64,000 nucleotides of DNA, taken from assembly GCF_001413925.1 (NCBI RefSeq), contig NZ_LBMJ01000001.1:2644001-2708000 (forward strand), written 5' to 3'. Below the pieces are notes generated by a model that worked only from the letters and a program-made list of their open reading frames with translations, searched no databases and had not been told where the DNA came from. Every line of letters starts with the position of its first letter. Position 1 is the first letter of the stretch. Origin of the DNA: Nonlabens sp. YIK11. GTDB lineage: Bacteria; Bacteroidota; Bacteroidia; Flavobacteriales; Flavobacteriaceae. Below are positions 8,849 to 17,245 of the stretch, piece by piece. The translations under genes were made by a program, and so were the position numbers.

Positions 8849-10081
8849 TTATGCTACCGCTGCGGATAACGTTGTTAATGCTGCATCGACATCAGTTACC
8901 TTACGGAAACCAGTTTTGTCAACCTCACGAATCAACAATAAAAGACGTTTTCTAGCCTTCAATGTCATTTCATCCTCATTGAATTGGTTGTTAACCATAC
9001 CTCTAGAGATAGCAAGTCCTGTTTTCTCGTAGATTCTGGCATAACGTCTGTCTCCAACTACGATAGCGTTGTCTGGTGTATTCTCATCAACTACAACGGC
9101 AAGACCACCTAGAGTACCGGTGTTCTCATCAAATATGTAGTTGTTGTTGGCATCTTTAGCCAATACCAAACCTTCCATAGTGCTAGAACTAACCAACATC
9201 ATGTCAGGACGATACTTAGATCCTCTTGAACGTGTAATGTCGTTTCTAACTTTAATAGCTAGATCCTTAAGGTTAGCCGAAGCGATACCGCTTGCAACTG
9301 GCGTATAGGCTGGAGAAGAATTGAAGATACCGTCAAGGTTTTGACCTGTATTATCTCCATTTACTAATTGACTGTCTATTTCAGTCTCTACGTTTACCGT
9401 AAGGAACATATCAAGTTCTGCTGCTGCTTGTGCCTCATCCTCGAAAAACTCCTCTGTTACTGGCAAGGTGTCTCCTACTTTACGCAAGTCTTTAGTGTAC
9501 CACTCAAAGGCTGCTTTGGATTCTGGGAAAGCTGCTCCTTCTGCAACCATTGCAGCCGCACGTACGATTGTAGCCTCATCCCAATCACGGTAACGAATAG
9601 TACCGCCATTGTTACTGTCAGATACATTCACCTTAGGTAGAACGTTGTAAAGGCTTCTTTCCTTTACTCCTAACTGTCCTATTTCTGGTAAAAAGAAACC
9701 TGAAGCGTTGTTAGTGATGGATCCTCTAGTGGTTAAGGCTTTTATCTCAACCTCTCCATGACCACCACGTGCGATGTCTTTAATTGCATCTTTCTTTTCA
9801 ATGAACTCGGCTGCAAGAGTTTTTACAGTTGCTTTACCACCTGACTTTAACTCGGTGATTGCTTTGCCTTGTGCGATTGCGCGATCTTCCAATTCTTTCA
9901 ATGCTTTGCTTGTAGCCAATCCTTCGAGCTTGGCGTTTTGCTCGTTTTTAAATGTTTCAATAGCCTCGTTAACAGCCGCGATTTCTTCTTTTGTAGCCGC
10001 TTTGTCAACTTGCTCTTTGAATGTAGCGATAGACTTGTTTAAGTCCTCTGCTATCTGCTCTGGTGTCTTGATTTCTGACAT
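8849..10081 (-). CDS. HK97-type major capsid protein with N-terminal delta domain
   Basis: 410 aa, typical for HK97-fold capsid precursors. Residues 1-115 are a charged coiled coil (KEEIAAVNEAIETFKNEQNA), matching the scaffolding delta domain removed by the prohead protease. The remainder reads as the capsid fold: RGSITNNASGFFLPEIGQ at the mature N-terminus, DTLPVTEEFFEDEA in the spine/E-loop part and RPDMMLVSS in the A domain. The protease gene lies 3 bases upstream and the portal beyond it, in the standard order. Confidence 0.92.
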   Translation of the reverse strand: MSEIKTPEQIAEDLNKSIATFKEQVDKAATKEEIAAVNEAIETFKNEQNAKLEGLATSKALKELEDRAIAQGKAITELKSGGKATVKTLAAEFIEKKDAIKDIARGGHGEVEIKALTTRGSITNNASGFFLPEIGQLGVKERSLYNVLPKVNVSDSNNGGTIRYRDWDEATIVRAAAMVAEGAAFPESKAAFEWYTKDLRKVGDTLPVTEEFFEDEAQAAAELDMFLTVNVETEIDSQLVNGDNTGQNLDGIFNSSPAYTPVASGIASANLKDLAIKVRNDITRSRGSKYRPDMMLVSSSTMEGLVLAKDANNNYIFDENTGTLGGLAVVVDENTPDNAIVVGDRRYARIYEKTGLAISRGMVNNQFNEDEMTLKARKRLLLLIREVDKTGFRKVTDVDAALTTLSAAVA

Positions 10082-10084
10082 CGT

Positions 10085-10855
10085 TTAGAGTTTTACTAGG
10101 TTAATAAATTGATTAAGTTGAAGTGCTTTCGCGGCTTCGGATTCGGCAAGAGTGTCTTTAGACGGCTCTTGTTTACTTTCTAGCGTTGGTGTAAGTGAGT
10201 TACTACCCATCAACACCGCGCTTATTTCTACTAATTTTGTTTCCCTTGCTATGAAGAAATAACCCTTTTCATCTGCTCTCTCTGGGTTTCCCAATAGTGG
10301 ATATATCTCGTTCCAATTAGCGTTATCTTCTTCGCTTTTAACTGCTGCTGGATTAACGGCAAATTCTAATTTTACATAACGCATACCTACGCTGTGCTGG
10401 TCGATCTCTCCGCTCTTGTACGCATTGTAGATCTTCTCGTTTAGACTCTTTAGGATTGATGTATTAGCAACAAGAGACGATGTAAACCCTTCTTTGTTTA
10501 CTCCTAGATCCTTCCATGCGATCTGGCGCTCTTCCAAGCTATTAAACTTCCCTACTTGCGCCATTAACTCAAACTTGTGATCGTGCAAGTGGAATTTCTT
10601 ACCACCATCTGAAATGGTTTTGCTCCAGTTGCCAGGCACATGAACGTCCTCGTGGCTATCCATCCAGTAATTAGTATTACCTATGATGTCGCGCGTAATG
10701 ATTCCATTATCTTCGGAGTTATCCGCTTTGGTTGCGCTTGACTTTACGACAATAGCAGGAGTAGACCATCCATCAGAAAACTTAACAGCAGCTTTCTTAA
10801 GGGATATCACCTCTTTTTTATTTGCTAGTATGTCTTTTATTTTCTGGATATCCAT
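10085..10855 (-). CDS. HK97-family prohead protease
   Basis: 256 aa. Caudoviral prohead serine proteases of the U35/herpes assemblin-like group cleave the capsid delta domain during maturation. Visible motifs are FHLHDH (candidate catalytic His), DQHSVGMRY (candidate nucleophile Ser) and KLVEISAVLMGSNSLTPTLE, the last being typical of this family. It is placed between portal and capsid genes, as expected. Confidence 0.88.
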   Translation of the reverse strand: MDIQKIKDILANKKEVISLKKAAVKFSDGWSTPAIVVKSSATKADNSEDNGIITRDIIGNTNYWMDSHEDVHVPGNWSKTISDGGKKFHLHDHKFELMAQVGKFNSLEERQIAWKDLGVNKEGFTSSLVANTSILKSLNEKIYNAYKSGEIDQHSVGMRYVKLEFAVNPAAVKSEEDNANWNEIYPLLGNPERADEKGYFFIARETKLVEISAVLMGSNSLTPTLESKQEPSKDTLAESEAAKALQLNQFINLVKL

Positions 10856-10943
10856 CTTTCCTAATTATTTCGTTGTTGTCGATCTTGTTCTGCTTTGCGG
10901 TCTTGAGTTCCTTTAACCGCTTCTTGGTTATCTTATCACTCAT
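10818..10943 (-). CDS. Small basic phage protein, 41 aa
   Basis: From ATG at 10943 the frame encodes MSDKITKKRLKELKTAKQNK and continues to RHTSK. A longer frame to 11012 exists but its first 23 residues look non-coding. It overlaps the protease start by 38 bases. Highly charged and helical; function unknown. It may be a real small gene or a translational leader for the protease. Confidence 0.45.
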   Translation of the reverse strand: MSDKITKKRLKELKTAKQNKIDNNEIIRKDGYPENKRHTSK

Positions 10944-11081
10944 GGTGTTATTATTTGTGTTCCTGCTGCCGTTACTTGGTAATAAACAGGTAGCCCTATA
11001 ATGTTTACACATAGTTGAAAATGAAAGAATAATACTCTAGATCTTTCTTTTATTGATCTTTTACGGCTGTTAGGCAAGTAT

Positions 11082-12314
11082 CTACTCATCGTCTCCAAAT
11101 GTTACGCCCATTGATTGAGCAAGTTCTTGTGATTGATCTGGTGTGAATCCAGCAGTTTGCAGGTTTCTATAAGCTGTACTTACATCAAGGAACTTCCTTA
11201 CCTTGATCTGCTCTATGTGCTGCATCGGTGCTAGGTGATCCACACTATACTTTAATTTCTTGTCTCCTTCATACCCAAAGTAGGAACTATAGGACCCGCA
11301 TATATCGGCTGCCATTGGTTCTGTAATCGTCTGTATCAGCGATATTTCAGCTTCCTTTTGGTTCTCGTACTTTGGATTGTCGAATATGGGTAATAGTGAT
11401 CTAGGTATATTTAAAGCTGCTGCAATTGCTCCTGCGGTGGTTTCCATTACTTCTTGGAATCCTAGATCCTTCATTGGGATATGTAAAGACTTCCATCCAG
11501 TCTCACCGTTTAGGAACATGGAACGGTTTTGCCCTCTTTGCATTCCGTATTGAGCGTTCTTACGCTGAATCTCTTGCTTATCGTCAGATCCTATCGGCTT
11601 AGCTATTCCTAACTCCTTAGTTTTCTTTTCACTAAAGAACATTTCTCGTCCGTTGCTCTTTATGATGATGTTCTGCGCTTCAAATGCCTTAAGCATATTA
11701 ACCGCAGGCATTAAAACACTATCCAGTTTTGACGGGCTACGCAGTAGAAAGTCCTCGCAGACACCGTTAGCCACGTCAAAGAATGGAATGATTTGAGATA
11801 CGTCGAAAGCCCTGTTTACGTTGTTGTCAATCTTGTACCTAAATTTCACTTGCCGCTCCTGGATCTGCTTTCTAGTTAGCAGCTTTGTCTGGAACGTAGT
11901 ATTATCATAGGTGATGTGCTTTGTATTGAGATTGTAGATGCTGTCAACGCTATCTATCTTGTCCTCAAAACCTTCAGCACCAATTGGCGCCTGAAATACG
12001 AAACCATCCGAAATGCGGAGAAAAACGTACTCTCTCCAGAAGTCCTCTTTTGATTGGTAGTCGTTAGGGTTGTTGATTAGATCCGTTAAGGGATCTGGTG
12101 TAGGGTTATCCAAATCTCCTATGTAGAACTCTGTTTGTGCCAACGACGAAGCAATCTTATCGATTAAGCCAAAGAGCAAAGGGTTCTTTAATGCAACGTC
12201 AAGGTTAGTATAACCGTCAAAGCTATGTTTCTGGTGTCCTATCTCATAGAAGATAGAGCCGTCGGTGTGCCGTGTAGCTTTAAAATCACCAAATAACCAT
12301 TGACCTAAACCCAT
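11082..12314 (-). CDS. Phage portal protein (HK97 family)
   Basis: 410 aa, close to the usual length of HK97-type portals. It forms the dodecameric DNA-entry channel at one capsid vertex. Typical features are an N-terminal region with NPLLFGLIDKIASSLAQTEF, the EDFWREYVFLRISDGFVF-like stretch, the central GAIAAALNIPRSLLPIFDN and the C-terminal helical tail. It lies between the terminase and the protease. A 205-base spacer upstream holds a terminator and a candidate promoter. Confidence 0.9.
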   Translation of the reverse strand: MGLGQWLFGDFKATRHTDGSIFYEIGHQKHSFDGYTNLDVALKNPLLFGLIDKIASSLAQTEFYIGDLDNPTPDPLTDLINNPNDYQSKEDFWREYVFLRISDGFVFQAPIGAEGFEDKIDSVDSIYNLNTKHITYDNTTFQTKLLTRKQIQERQVKFRYKIDNNVNRAFDVSQIIPFFDVANGVCEDFLLRSPSKLDSVLMPAVNMLKAFEAQNIIIKSNGREMFFSEKKTKELGIAKPIGSDDKQEIQRKNAQYGMQRGQNRSMFLNGETGWKSLHIPMKDLGFQEVMETTAGAIAAALNIPRSLLPIFDNPKYENQKEAEISLIQTITEPMAADICGSYSSYFGYEGDKKLKYSVDHLAPMQHIEQIKVRKFLDVSTAYRNLQTAGFTPDQSQELAQSMGVTFGDDE

Positions 12315-12362
12315 ATAAGAGACTTATAAAGAGCGAAGTTACGATTTATTTCTTATTTAGAA

Positions 12363-12390
12363 CGAATATAAATTAGCTATTTATCACAAA
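12363..12390 (-). promoter_or_regulatory. Candidate promoter upstream of portal gene
   Basis: On the minus strand TTTG (12390-12387) is followed after 16 bases by TATATTCG (12370-12363), one mismatch from the Bacteroidota -7 box TAnnTTTG. The spacer is shorter than the usual ~19. It lies downstream of a terminator, where a late structural promoter would be useful. Confidence 0.35.
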
Positions 12391-12425
12391 CTTTAACATT
12401 TTTGTGTTATTTATTTTGTATGCAA

Positions 12426-12450
12426 TAAAAAAACCACCCTTTTGAGGTGG
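12426..12450 (-). terminator. Intrinsic terminator between small genes and portal
   Basis: Minus strand: CCACCT-CAAAAG-GGTGG hairpin followed by seven or eight T residues. It ends the transcript coming from the 69-aa gene at 12520-12729. The bases 12461-12519 between hairpin and stop show nothing further. Confidence 0.8.
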
Positions 12451-12519
12451 CTTGCCGATCACGCATTACGCAATCTTTACTACTCTAACGCTTACCCTTT
12501 CGGTGGTCAGGAAGTTTGA

Positions 12520-12729
12520 TTATTGTTTTAAATCAAACAAATCTATGTCTATGTAATGGGTTGTATCTTGTAATATTTGGTATTCATTTACGCAAGTAAT
12601 CTTGCCGTCATCAATACTTAGATAGCCTATAATTTTCTCTTGGTATCCAAATGTTCTAGGCTCAAAATTTGCTGCTAAAACCTCTCTATCATCCACAAGA
12701 TTGTTTTTATCTATTTTAATCCAATCCAT
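12520..12729 (-). CDS. Hypothetical phage protein, 69 aa
   Basis: The ATG at 12729 overlaps the TGA of the upstream 52-aa gene; a GTG one codon earlier is also possible. The product is acidic (MDWIKIDKNNLVDDREVLAA) with KIIGYLSIDDGKITC. The opening 'W.kI..n.l.dd.eVLa' resembles the DUF551-type opening of other small phage proteins. Function unknown. Confidence 0.7.
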   Translation of the reverse strand: MDWIKIDKNNLVDDREVLAANFEPRTFGYQEKIIGYLSIDDGKITCVNEYQILQDTTHYIDIDLFDLKQ

Positions 12730-12887
12730 CACTTATTGATTATCTCGTTAACCTCTTGAATTAAACTGTTTTCAGATAACTCGTTTAATGAATCAGTTAA
12801 ATAACCCATTGAGATACTAACCTCAATACAAGCTGCTCTCATCTTATCGCCTATAGGGCATCTTTTGTTGTTTCTACTCTCTTCCAT
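12729..12887 (-). CDS. Hypothetical phage protein, 52 aa
   Basis: MEESRNNKRCPIGDKMRAAC, then an amphipathic acidic tail with SENSLIQEVNEIINK. TGATG overlap with the following gene supports translation. No family recognised. Confidence 0.65.
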   Translation of the reverse strand: MEESRNNKRCPIGDKMRAACIEVSISMGYLTDSLNELSENSLIQEVNEIINK

Positions 12888-12891
12888 ACCA

Positions 12892-13125
12892 CTAATTTAA
12901 TTTATCAAAACGTTCTTTTAGTTTAATGTACTTCTTAAACCAGATCTCACCGCCAGTCATTAGGCTTTTCTTGTGCCTCTCATCCTCTAACTCTGAAATA
13001 TAAGCATTAGCCTTACCAAGTTCAATCTCGACTTCTCGCAGCTTCTTTGTTAATGCTGCAACGGTTTCATCTTTACTGTACTCTCTTTTGAGTTTGATTA
13101 AAGTACGATCTACAAAGTCATTCAT
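12892..13125 (-). CDS. Coiled-coil phage protein, 77 aa
   Basis: Almost entirely heptad-like helix (AALTKKLREVEIELGKANAY). It lies immediately downstream of the large terminase gene, 4 bases from the next small gene. Function unknown. Confidence 0.65.
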   Translation of the reverse strand: MNDFVDRTLIKLKREYSKDETVAALTKKLREVEIELGKANAYISELEDERHKKSLMTGGEIWFKKYIKLKERFDKLN

Positions 13126-13236
13126 ACCACTAATTTAATGAATTTTAACCGATTCGGAGCACCGTATTAACTATTTGATTATCAATACTAAAGTTAACTT
13201 TCCCCACCGCGTGGATACAAATCGGAGCACCTATAT
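13126..13236. other. Non-coding spacer with 10-bp direct repeats after large terminase
   Basis: TCGGAGCACC occurs at 13154-13163 and 13222-13231, and CCACCGCGTGG (an inverted repeat) lies between. This is one of the few spacers in a tightly packed operon and sits at the terminase 3' end. A packaging-related site is possible but not shown. Confidence 0.4.
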
Positions 13237-14445
13237 TCACCCTTCTAACATTTCACGCCTAAAGATGGATAAGCCCGTTGTTGCATCAGGAGCATCGTCG
13301 TGTTTGATAGGTTTACCGCTTTCAGTCTTACCGCTCTTGGTGTATTGCATAATCTCTTTCATGTATAGATCATACTCGCTACCTTGCTCGTAGTCATTAC
13401 GAAACACTAGGTACTTCATTACATTGTAACGCTCTCCTATGATGCGCTGGTGCTTGTTTCCAGTCTCATAGATGCCTTGAACGTCAATAGATACCATGCT
13501 GTTAAGATCGTTGTAGAATGAGATCCCGAATGAGTTGGTTTCTACTATTACGCTATTCATCTTGTGCTGTTTGATCTTTTGAGCGGATGCCGGTACGGTG
13601 TATTCCATTCCTTCACCACTAAATAGAACGTCAACTATGTAGCAATACTCACCTATCACATAACCAATGGGAAAGCATAACTTGTCCTCGCCCTGGTTTG
13701 CCACGTCAATAAACCCTATTTTGGTTGATACGTTGTCTAGGTTAAGATCATCCATCTTGAACCTGTTGAGTTTACTAGGTGGAAAGGCAAGAGTGTCTGA
13801 CTGTAGATTATATTCACCTAGCCATATGTGAGCAAAATCTTCTGGATCTAACCTAGCCCTATCTGCTTCCATCTCATCGATAAGTGTTTGCGGTGCAAAT
13901 GGATTGTCAAATATGTTTACGTGGATCAGTACGCTGTTAGGTGGGTTGCCCTCGAAGAAATCATCCACGGCATCCGTTGGCATATTGGGATTCCAACTAA
14001 ACCAAAGTTCGCTATCCTGCGCTCTTATCGTTGGCCTTAATAGCCTTAGCGACTTCTTACTTAGTGAGTGCGCCTCCTCTACCCATGCAATATCAAAGCC
14101 TTCTAGCGATTTAATACTATCTGCGGTGTGGTCCTGCATCCCTTGGAAGATCATTATGCCACTACCGTTTACCGCTCTTATCTCGTTTAGGGTAATATCA
14201 AACAAATGAGATACACCCATTGAGCGTATCTTATCTTCAATTACTTTCTTTGCCGAAAACTTTAAACTCTTTTGGATCTCACGAATACATACGATTGATG
14301 TGTTTGGATTCATTACCATGCGCTCGACTGCATTTTCCGCAAGCGTGTGAGACTTTCCAGAACCACGACCACCCTTTACGCCTTTATAGCGTTTAGGCTC
14401 TAGTAGTGGTAATGCCCATCTAGGCGTTTTTATATCAAGTTCCAT
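13237..14445 (-). CDS. Phage terminase large subunit
   Basis: 402 aa ATP-driven DNA packaging motor and nuclease of the PBSX/Terminase_3 kind. The Walker A motif is GGRGSGKSH at residues 25-33, Walker B with catalytic Glu is DIAWVEEAHS around 120-129, and the C-terminal RNase H-like nuclease begins at IGFIDVANQGEDK (Asp249) and ends with KHDDAPDATTG. Length is normal. It overlaps the small subunit gene by 11 bases. Confidence 0.95.
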   Translation of the reverse strand: MELDIKTPRWALPLLEPKRYKGVKGGRGSGKSHTLAENAVERMVMNPNTSIVCIREIQKSLKFSAKKVIEDKIRSMGVSHLFDITLNEIRAVNGSGIMIFQGMQDHTADSIKSLEGFDIAWVEEAHSLSKKSLRLLRPTIRAQDSELWFSWNPNMPTDAVDDFFEGNPPNSVLIHVNIFDNPFAPQTLIDEMEADRARLDPEDFAHIWLGEYNLQSDTLAFPPSKLNRFKMDDLNLDNVSTKIGFIDVANQGEDKLCFPIGYVIGEYCYIVDVLFSGEGMEYTVPASAQKIKQHKMNSVIVETNSFGISFYNDLNSMVSIDVQGIYETGNKHQRIIGERYNVMKYLVFRNDYEQGSEYDLYMKEIMQYTKSGKTESGKPIKHDDAPDATTGLSIFRREMLEG

Positions 14446-14875
14446 GAGGATCTACAATTGTCCTAGTTACTTGACTTATGCTTTCTCCTTTAGTCGTGTG
14501 GTCTACACTATACTTGTCGCTGTACTTCTTAGGGTTCATCTTTGCAGCAACCCATTTACGAGCATCTACCCTCAACCTATCGCGCTGGATAACGTTGTGG
14601 TTAGTGATCTCCCTACCTTCTTCATTGGTAATAATATCGTTTTCGGTGCTATCGGCTATCTCTATGATTTCCTCGAAAATAACATCGGCTCTGGACTCCA
14701 TAGCACGTGCATGATCGCGCGCGTACTGTTCCGAACGGCTAAGCCATAACATATAACTACTTGTGGCTATACCGACCTCTTTACATGCTTTAGAGATACT
14801 ACTACCTTGTGTGATGAGCGTTATGATCTGCTCAACAAAAGCCGTCTTTTCTTCATCTGTATATGGTGCTGCCAT
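14435..14875 (-). CDS. Phage terminase small subunit
   Basis: 146 aa. An N-terminal helix-turn-helix (GSSISKACKEVGIATSSYML) is followed by a helical oligomerisation region (MESRADVIFEEIIEIADSTE) and a C-terminal part with RVDARKWVAAKMNPKKY, a signature commonly seen in terminase small subunits. It recognises the packaging site on concatemeric DNA. It overlaps the large subunit gene by 11 bases. Confidence 0.9.
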   Translation of the reverse strand: MAAPYTDEEKTAFVEQIITLITQGSSISKACKEVGIATSSYMLWLSRSEQYARDHARAMESRADVIFEEIIEIADSTENDIITNEEGREITNHNVIQRDRLRVDARKWVAAKMNPKKYSDKYSVDHTTKGESISQVTRTIVDPHGT

Positions 14876-14902
14876 CTTCTTACTCTTTATTGCTTGTTGC
14901 TG

Positions 14903-15121
14903 TTAGTTTGTTGGTGGTTCTGGTAATTCTTGCCAATAGAAAACACTATCCATTTCATCTTCTACATTATCACCAGTTTCCCAATTTATCCATTCTTTTG
15001 TTGTGGATGAATAATGCAGCATCTTAAAGTCGTTGTATCGACCAGAAATATGATCTCCTAAAAATCCCATTACTTGCTGTTTATCTTCAGGCAACCTATC
15101 ATTTACGCTTATCCATTCCAT
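14903..15121 (-). CDS. DUF551-family phage protein, 72 aa
   Basis: MEWISVNDRLPEDKQQVMGF at the start and SVFYWQELPEPP at the end match the DUF551 pattern (W.sv.drLPe ... W..lPePP) seen in many phages. Function unknown. It lies 27 bases from the small terminase gene. Confidence 0.85.
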   Translation of the reverse strand: MEWISVNDRLPEDKQQVMGFLGDHISGRYNDFKMLHYSSTTKEWINWETGDNVEDEMDSVFYWQELPEPPTN

Positions 15122-15123
15122 AA

Positions 15124-15324
15124 CTACCTTCTTTTGATTCCCTCGTTAGCCTCTAGCCACCTCTTGAACTTCTTACGGTGTACCTGGTATTCAAAGAAGT
15201 GTACTATTAGGTTTCTTTTTAATACATACCAGTCAATGGCCTTGTGCCCTAGTGATAGGATGAAATAAGCAAATACTAGTATTAGGGTTAGTGCTGCTAT
15301 TGTGTAAACTATTATATCTATCAT
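15124..15324 (-). CDS. Small single-pass membrane protein, 66 aa
   Basis: Residues 3-24 (DIIVYTIAALTLILVFAYFI) form one transmembrane helix, followed by a basic cytoplasmic tail. It overlaps its upstream neighbour by 4 bases. Function unknown. Confidence 0.7.
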   Translation of the reverse strand: MIDIIVYTIAALTLILVFAYFILSLGHKAIDWYVLKRNLIVHFFEYQVHRKKFKRWLEANEGIKRR

Positions 15325-15680
15325 GGCTTTTTGTTTAGAGTTAGTTCCTTTCCTATTGTTGAGTAGATATAGTTTTGATATTCGTGAACAGAAAAAATAA
15401 GTTTATCCATATCGTTTTCAAAACCGTCACTCAATACTTGAACATCAGCACATAGATTACCATTTGTAACTCTGTAGAAAACCATATCATCCCAACCAGC
15501 GATCCTTTGAGCGCCTAAATCAATCAACCACTTTTCTGTTAGTGGGATTGGTTCGCAGTAAGTGTCTCCCTCTGGAAAACCATCTATCTCGTCAATATCA
15601 TGACCGCAATCAATTTGATACAAGCCTTTATCAGCTAGCATCACATAGTTTCCAATTCTTAAATCTTTAGCTTCTATCAT
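15321..15680 (-). CDS. Conserved Bacteroidota phage protein of the 'LRIGNYV...PIPLTE' type
   Basis: 119 aa. The N-terminal DLRIGNYVMLADKGLYQID, central EPIPLTEKWLIDLGA and C-terminal VHEYQNYIYSTIGKELTL fit a small family frequent in Bacteroidota prophages and conjugative elements (its members typically end VHQLQNLYFALTGEEL). The function is unknown. It overlaps the neighbours on both sides by 3-4 bases. Confidence 0.8.
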   Translation of the reverse strand: MIEAKDLRIGNYVMLADKGLYQIDCGHDIDEIDGFPEGDTYCEPIPLTEKWLIDLGAQRIAGWDDMVFYRVTNGNLCADVQVLSDGFENDMDKLIFSVHEYQNYIYSTIGKELTLNKKP

Positions 15681-15781
15681 AACTCTGGGTGTCCGTTAAT
15701 ACATTGTGTTGTGCAATCGCAAGTGCTATAGGTTTGTGTATTGCAATCAAAGAGAAGTATATCCTCTTGGTCTTTTTTCAT
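15677..15781 (-). CDS. Cysteine-rich micro-protein, 34 aa
   Basis: MKKDQEDILLFDCNTQTYST is followed by CDCTTQCINGHPEL. Four Cys and one His in 19 residues suggest metal binding. The stop overlaps the next gene's ATG (TGATG-type coupling) and the ATG is 3 bases from the preceding stop, so it fits exactly between genes. Confidence 0.6.
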   Translation of the reverse strand: MKKDQEDILLFDCNTQTYSTCDCTTQCINGHPEL

Positions 15782-15783
15782 AG

Positions 15784-16098
15784 CTATATTCTTTTTGACC
15801 AGTAATCAATAGTTTTCTGAATTGGGCTATTAAAATTAACAGATGCTCTACCTGTAATTATATATCCAATTGTAAATAAATAGAGGATTACAAAAGCTAT
15901 GTAAACAACAAATAAAGGAGCAGTCAAACGCCATATTAATGATGTTTTTTTACCTCTACTCTCCACATATAAGCCTTCTCTATCTAAACGGCTAGCAAGA
16001 TCAAAATAGCCGTAGTGGCTTTTATCTATACCCAACTCTTCGGCAATAATGTTTCTAAGTTTGTATTTATCTACTTTCTTAAATCTATGTATCTTCAT
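15784..16098 (-). CDS. Membrane-anchored phage protein, 104 aa
   Basis: A basic N-terminal domain (KYKLRNIIAEELGIDKSHYG) that could be a small helix-turn-helix or recognition domain is followed by one strong transmembrane helix (FVVYIAFVILYLFTIGYII, about residues 68-87). Function unknown. Confidence 0.65.
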   Translation of the reverse strand: MKIHRFKKVDKYKLRNIIAEELGIDKSHYGYFDLASRLDREGLYVESRGKKTSLIWRLTAPLFVVYIAFVILYLFTIGYIITGRASVNFNSPIQKTIDYWSKRI

Positions 16099-16127
16099 TC
16101 CCTATTCTTTTACGCAGTTACAGTTTT

Positions 16128-16247
16128 CTATTTCTTGCTTGACTTCTTTTCCCTAAGCATTTTGCGCCTTTCTTTTCTAGTCAGAATAGGCTCTTGTTTA
16201 TTCTTAAGACTTTGTTGTATTTCTAGATATTCTTGTTCGGTTTTCAT
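16128..16247 (-). CDS. Basic phage micro-protein, 39 aa
   Basis: MKTEQEYLEIQQSLKNKQEP followed by a Lys/Arg-rich tail. The ATG overlaps the TAA of the gene upstream. It fills the space between two genes on the same strand. Function unknown. Confidence 0.55.
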   Translation of the reverse strand: MKTEQEYLEIQQSLKNKQEPILTRKERRKMLREKKSSKK

Positions 16248-16438
16248 TACTCTGTTATTTTATTCGTTGCGTTTTGGTTTAGGCTTGAATTCATAAGCGT
16301 TTTATTTATTGACCTTAGAAATTCAACTTTATGTTCTAACCACTCTACATAAAAGTCGTTTGGAACTTCTGGCCTTAAGTTATTTTGTTCGTAAGCATTG
16401 TAACCGTGCTGATTTTTAAATTCTTCTTCTAGTGTCAT
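16247..16438 (-). CDS. Hypothetical phage protein, 63 aa
   Basis: MTLEEEFKNQHGYNAYEQNN; the C-terminal half is an amphipathic helix (VEWLEHKVEFLRSINKTLM). Overlaps both neighbours slightly. No family recognised. Confidence 0.65.
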   Translation of the reverse strand: MTLEEEFKNQHGYNAYEQNNLRPEVPNDFYVEWLEHKVEFLRSINKTLMNSSLNQNATNKITE

Positions 16439-16668
16439 AGCTTCTGTATTTCTTGTTTGACTTGTTGCCAGTATTTAACAGGATCAACACTTCCGTTTTG
16501 CCACATTTCTTGCTCTTTAATCATCTCATCAACACAAATCAAAGCGCTCACCTTCATATCTTCAATTCCTTCTTCACACCTTGCGCAACCTTTTCCAGTA
16601 CCGCATAGGCAATTGTTGTAGTAATTGAATTTTTCCACCAACTCTTTTGCTTTCTGTTTTGCTGTCAT
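16435..16668 (-). CDS. Hypothetical phage protein with Cys cluster, 77 aa
   Basis: Contains NCLCGTGKGCARCEEG (four Cys in about 12 residues), suggesting a small zinc site, flanked by helices. Ends WQQVKQEIQKL. Packed between genes with 1-4 base overlaps. Function unknown. Confidence 0.65.
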   Translation of the reverse strand: MTAKQKAKELVEKFNYYNNCLCGTGKGCARCEEGIEDMKVSALICVDEMIKEQEMWQNGSVDPVKYWQQVKQEIQKL

Positions 16669-17009
16669 TACGCTGCTATTTTATTTACTTTGATTGTTAC
16701 CTTGTCCTCTGGTCCTTTCTCGGATGTTATAGATAGCTTTCTTACTATCTTGTTGCTGTCGTCCTCAAATAATACATCCTCTATCATCTTTAAACTATAC
16801 ACTACATTGCTACAGTCGAGCGGTCTTGACTTGTAGTAGAATTTATAGTCCACCTCATAAACCGCATCTTTTGTAAAGACTTCCTTTACCTGGCTTTTGA
16901 TTAATAGCGCATAGGTGTCTTTGTCTTTCTTCCTAGCGTGCCAACTCTTACCGGCATAGATCTCGTTTAATGAGTGCTTATGTAGGTCTATTAGTGTTAT
17001 TTCAGTCAT
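16668..17009 (-). CDS. RusA-like Holliday junction resolvase
   Basis: 113 aa. The stretch SRPLDCSNVVYSLKMIEDVL followed by FEDDSNKI matches the RusA core, in which Asp residues of an 'R.D.dN..K...D.l..g.l.dD' pattern bind metal. The Asn and one Asp vary from the classic spelling, so activity is likely but not certain. Phage RusA proteins resolve recombination and replication intermediates before packaging. It lies in the replication-to-packaging part of the operon. Confidence 0.7.
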   Translation of the reverse strand: MTEITLIDLHKHSLNEIYAGKSWHARKKDKDTYALLIKSQVKEVFTKDAVYEVDYKFYYKSRPLDCSNVVYSLKMIEDVLFEDDSNKIVRKLSITSEKGPEDKVTIKVNKIAA

Positions 17010-17245
17010 TTTAAATCTCCGCTTTTAATCATTTCCTCAACAACTTCCATAACCTGTTTCTTGCCATTTTGATGACCTTGGTATTTTATGAATCCCAATC
17101 CAATGAAAACTAAAGTGAAACCAATAGCGTAGTAACCATTGGTAAACGAAATTTTAAATGGCTTAAAATCTATACTAGGCTGTGCTATCCATATAGTCAA
17201 AGCAATCAGTAATACTACGTACAACACTATTTTAATCAAACTCAT
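17006..17245 (-). CDS. Small membrane protein with two TM helices, 79 aa
   Basis: Two hydrophobic helices (IVLYVVLLIALTIWIA at 6-21 and YAIGFTLVFIGLGFI at about 38-53) with a short charged tail. Overlaps both neighbours by 4 bases. Function unknown. Confidence 0.65.
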   Translation of the reverse strand: MSLIKIVLYVVLLIALTIWIAQPSIDFKPFKISFTNGYYAIGFTLVFIGLGFIKYQGHQNGKKQVMEVVEEMIKSGDLK

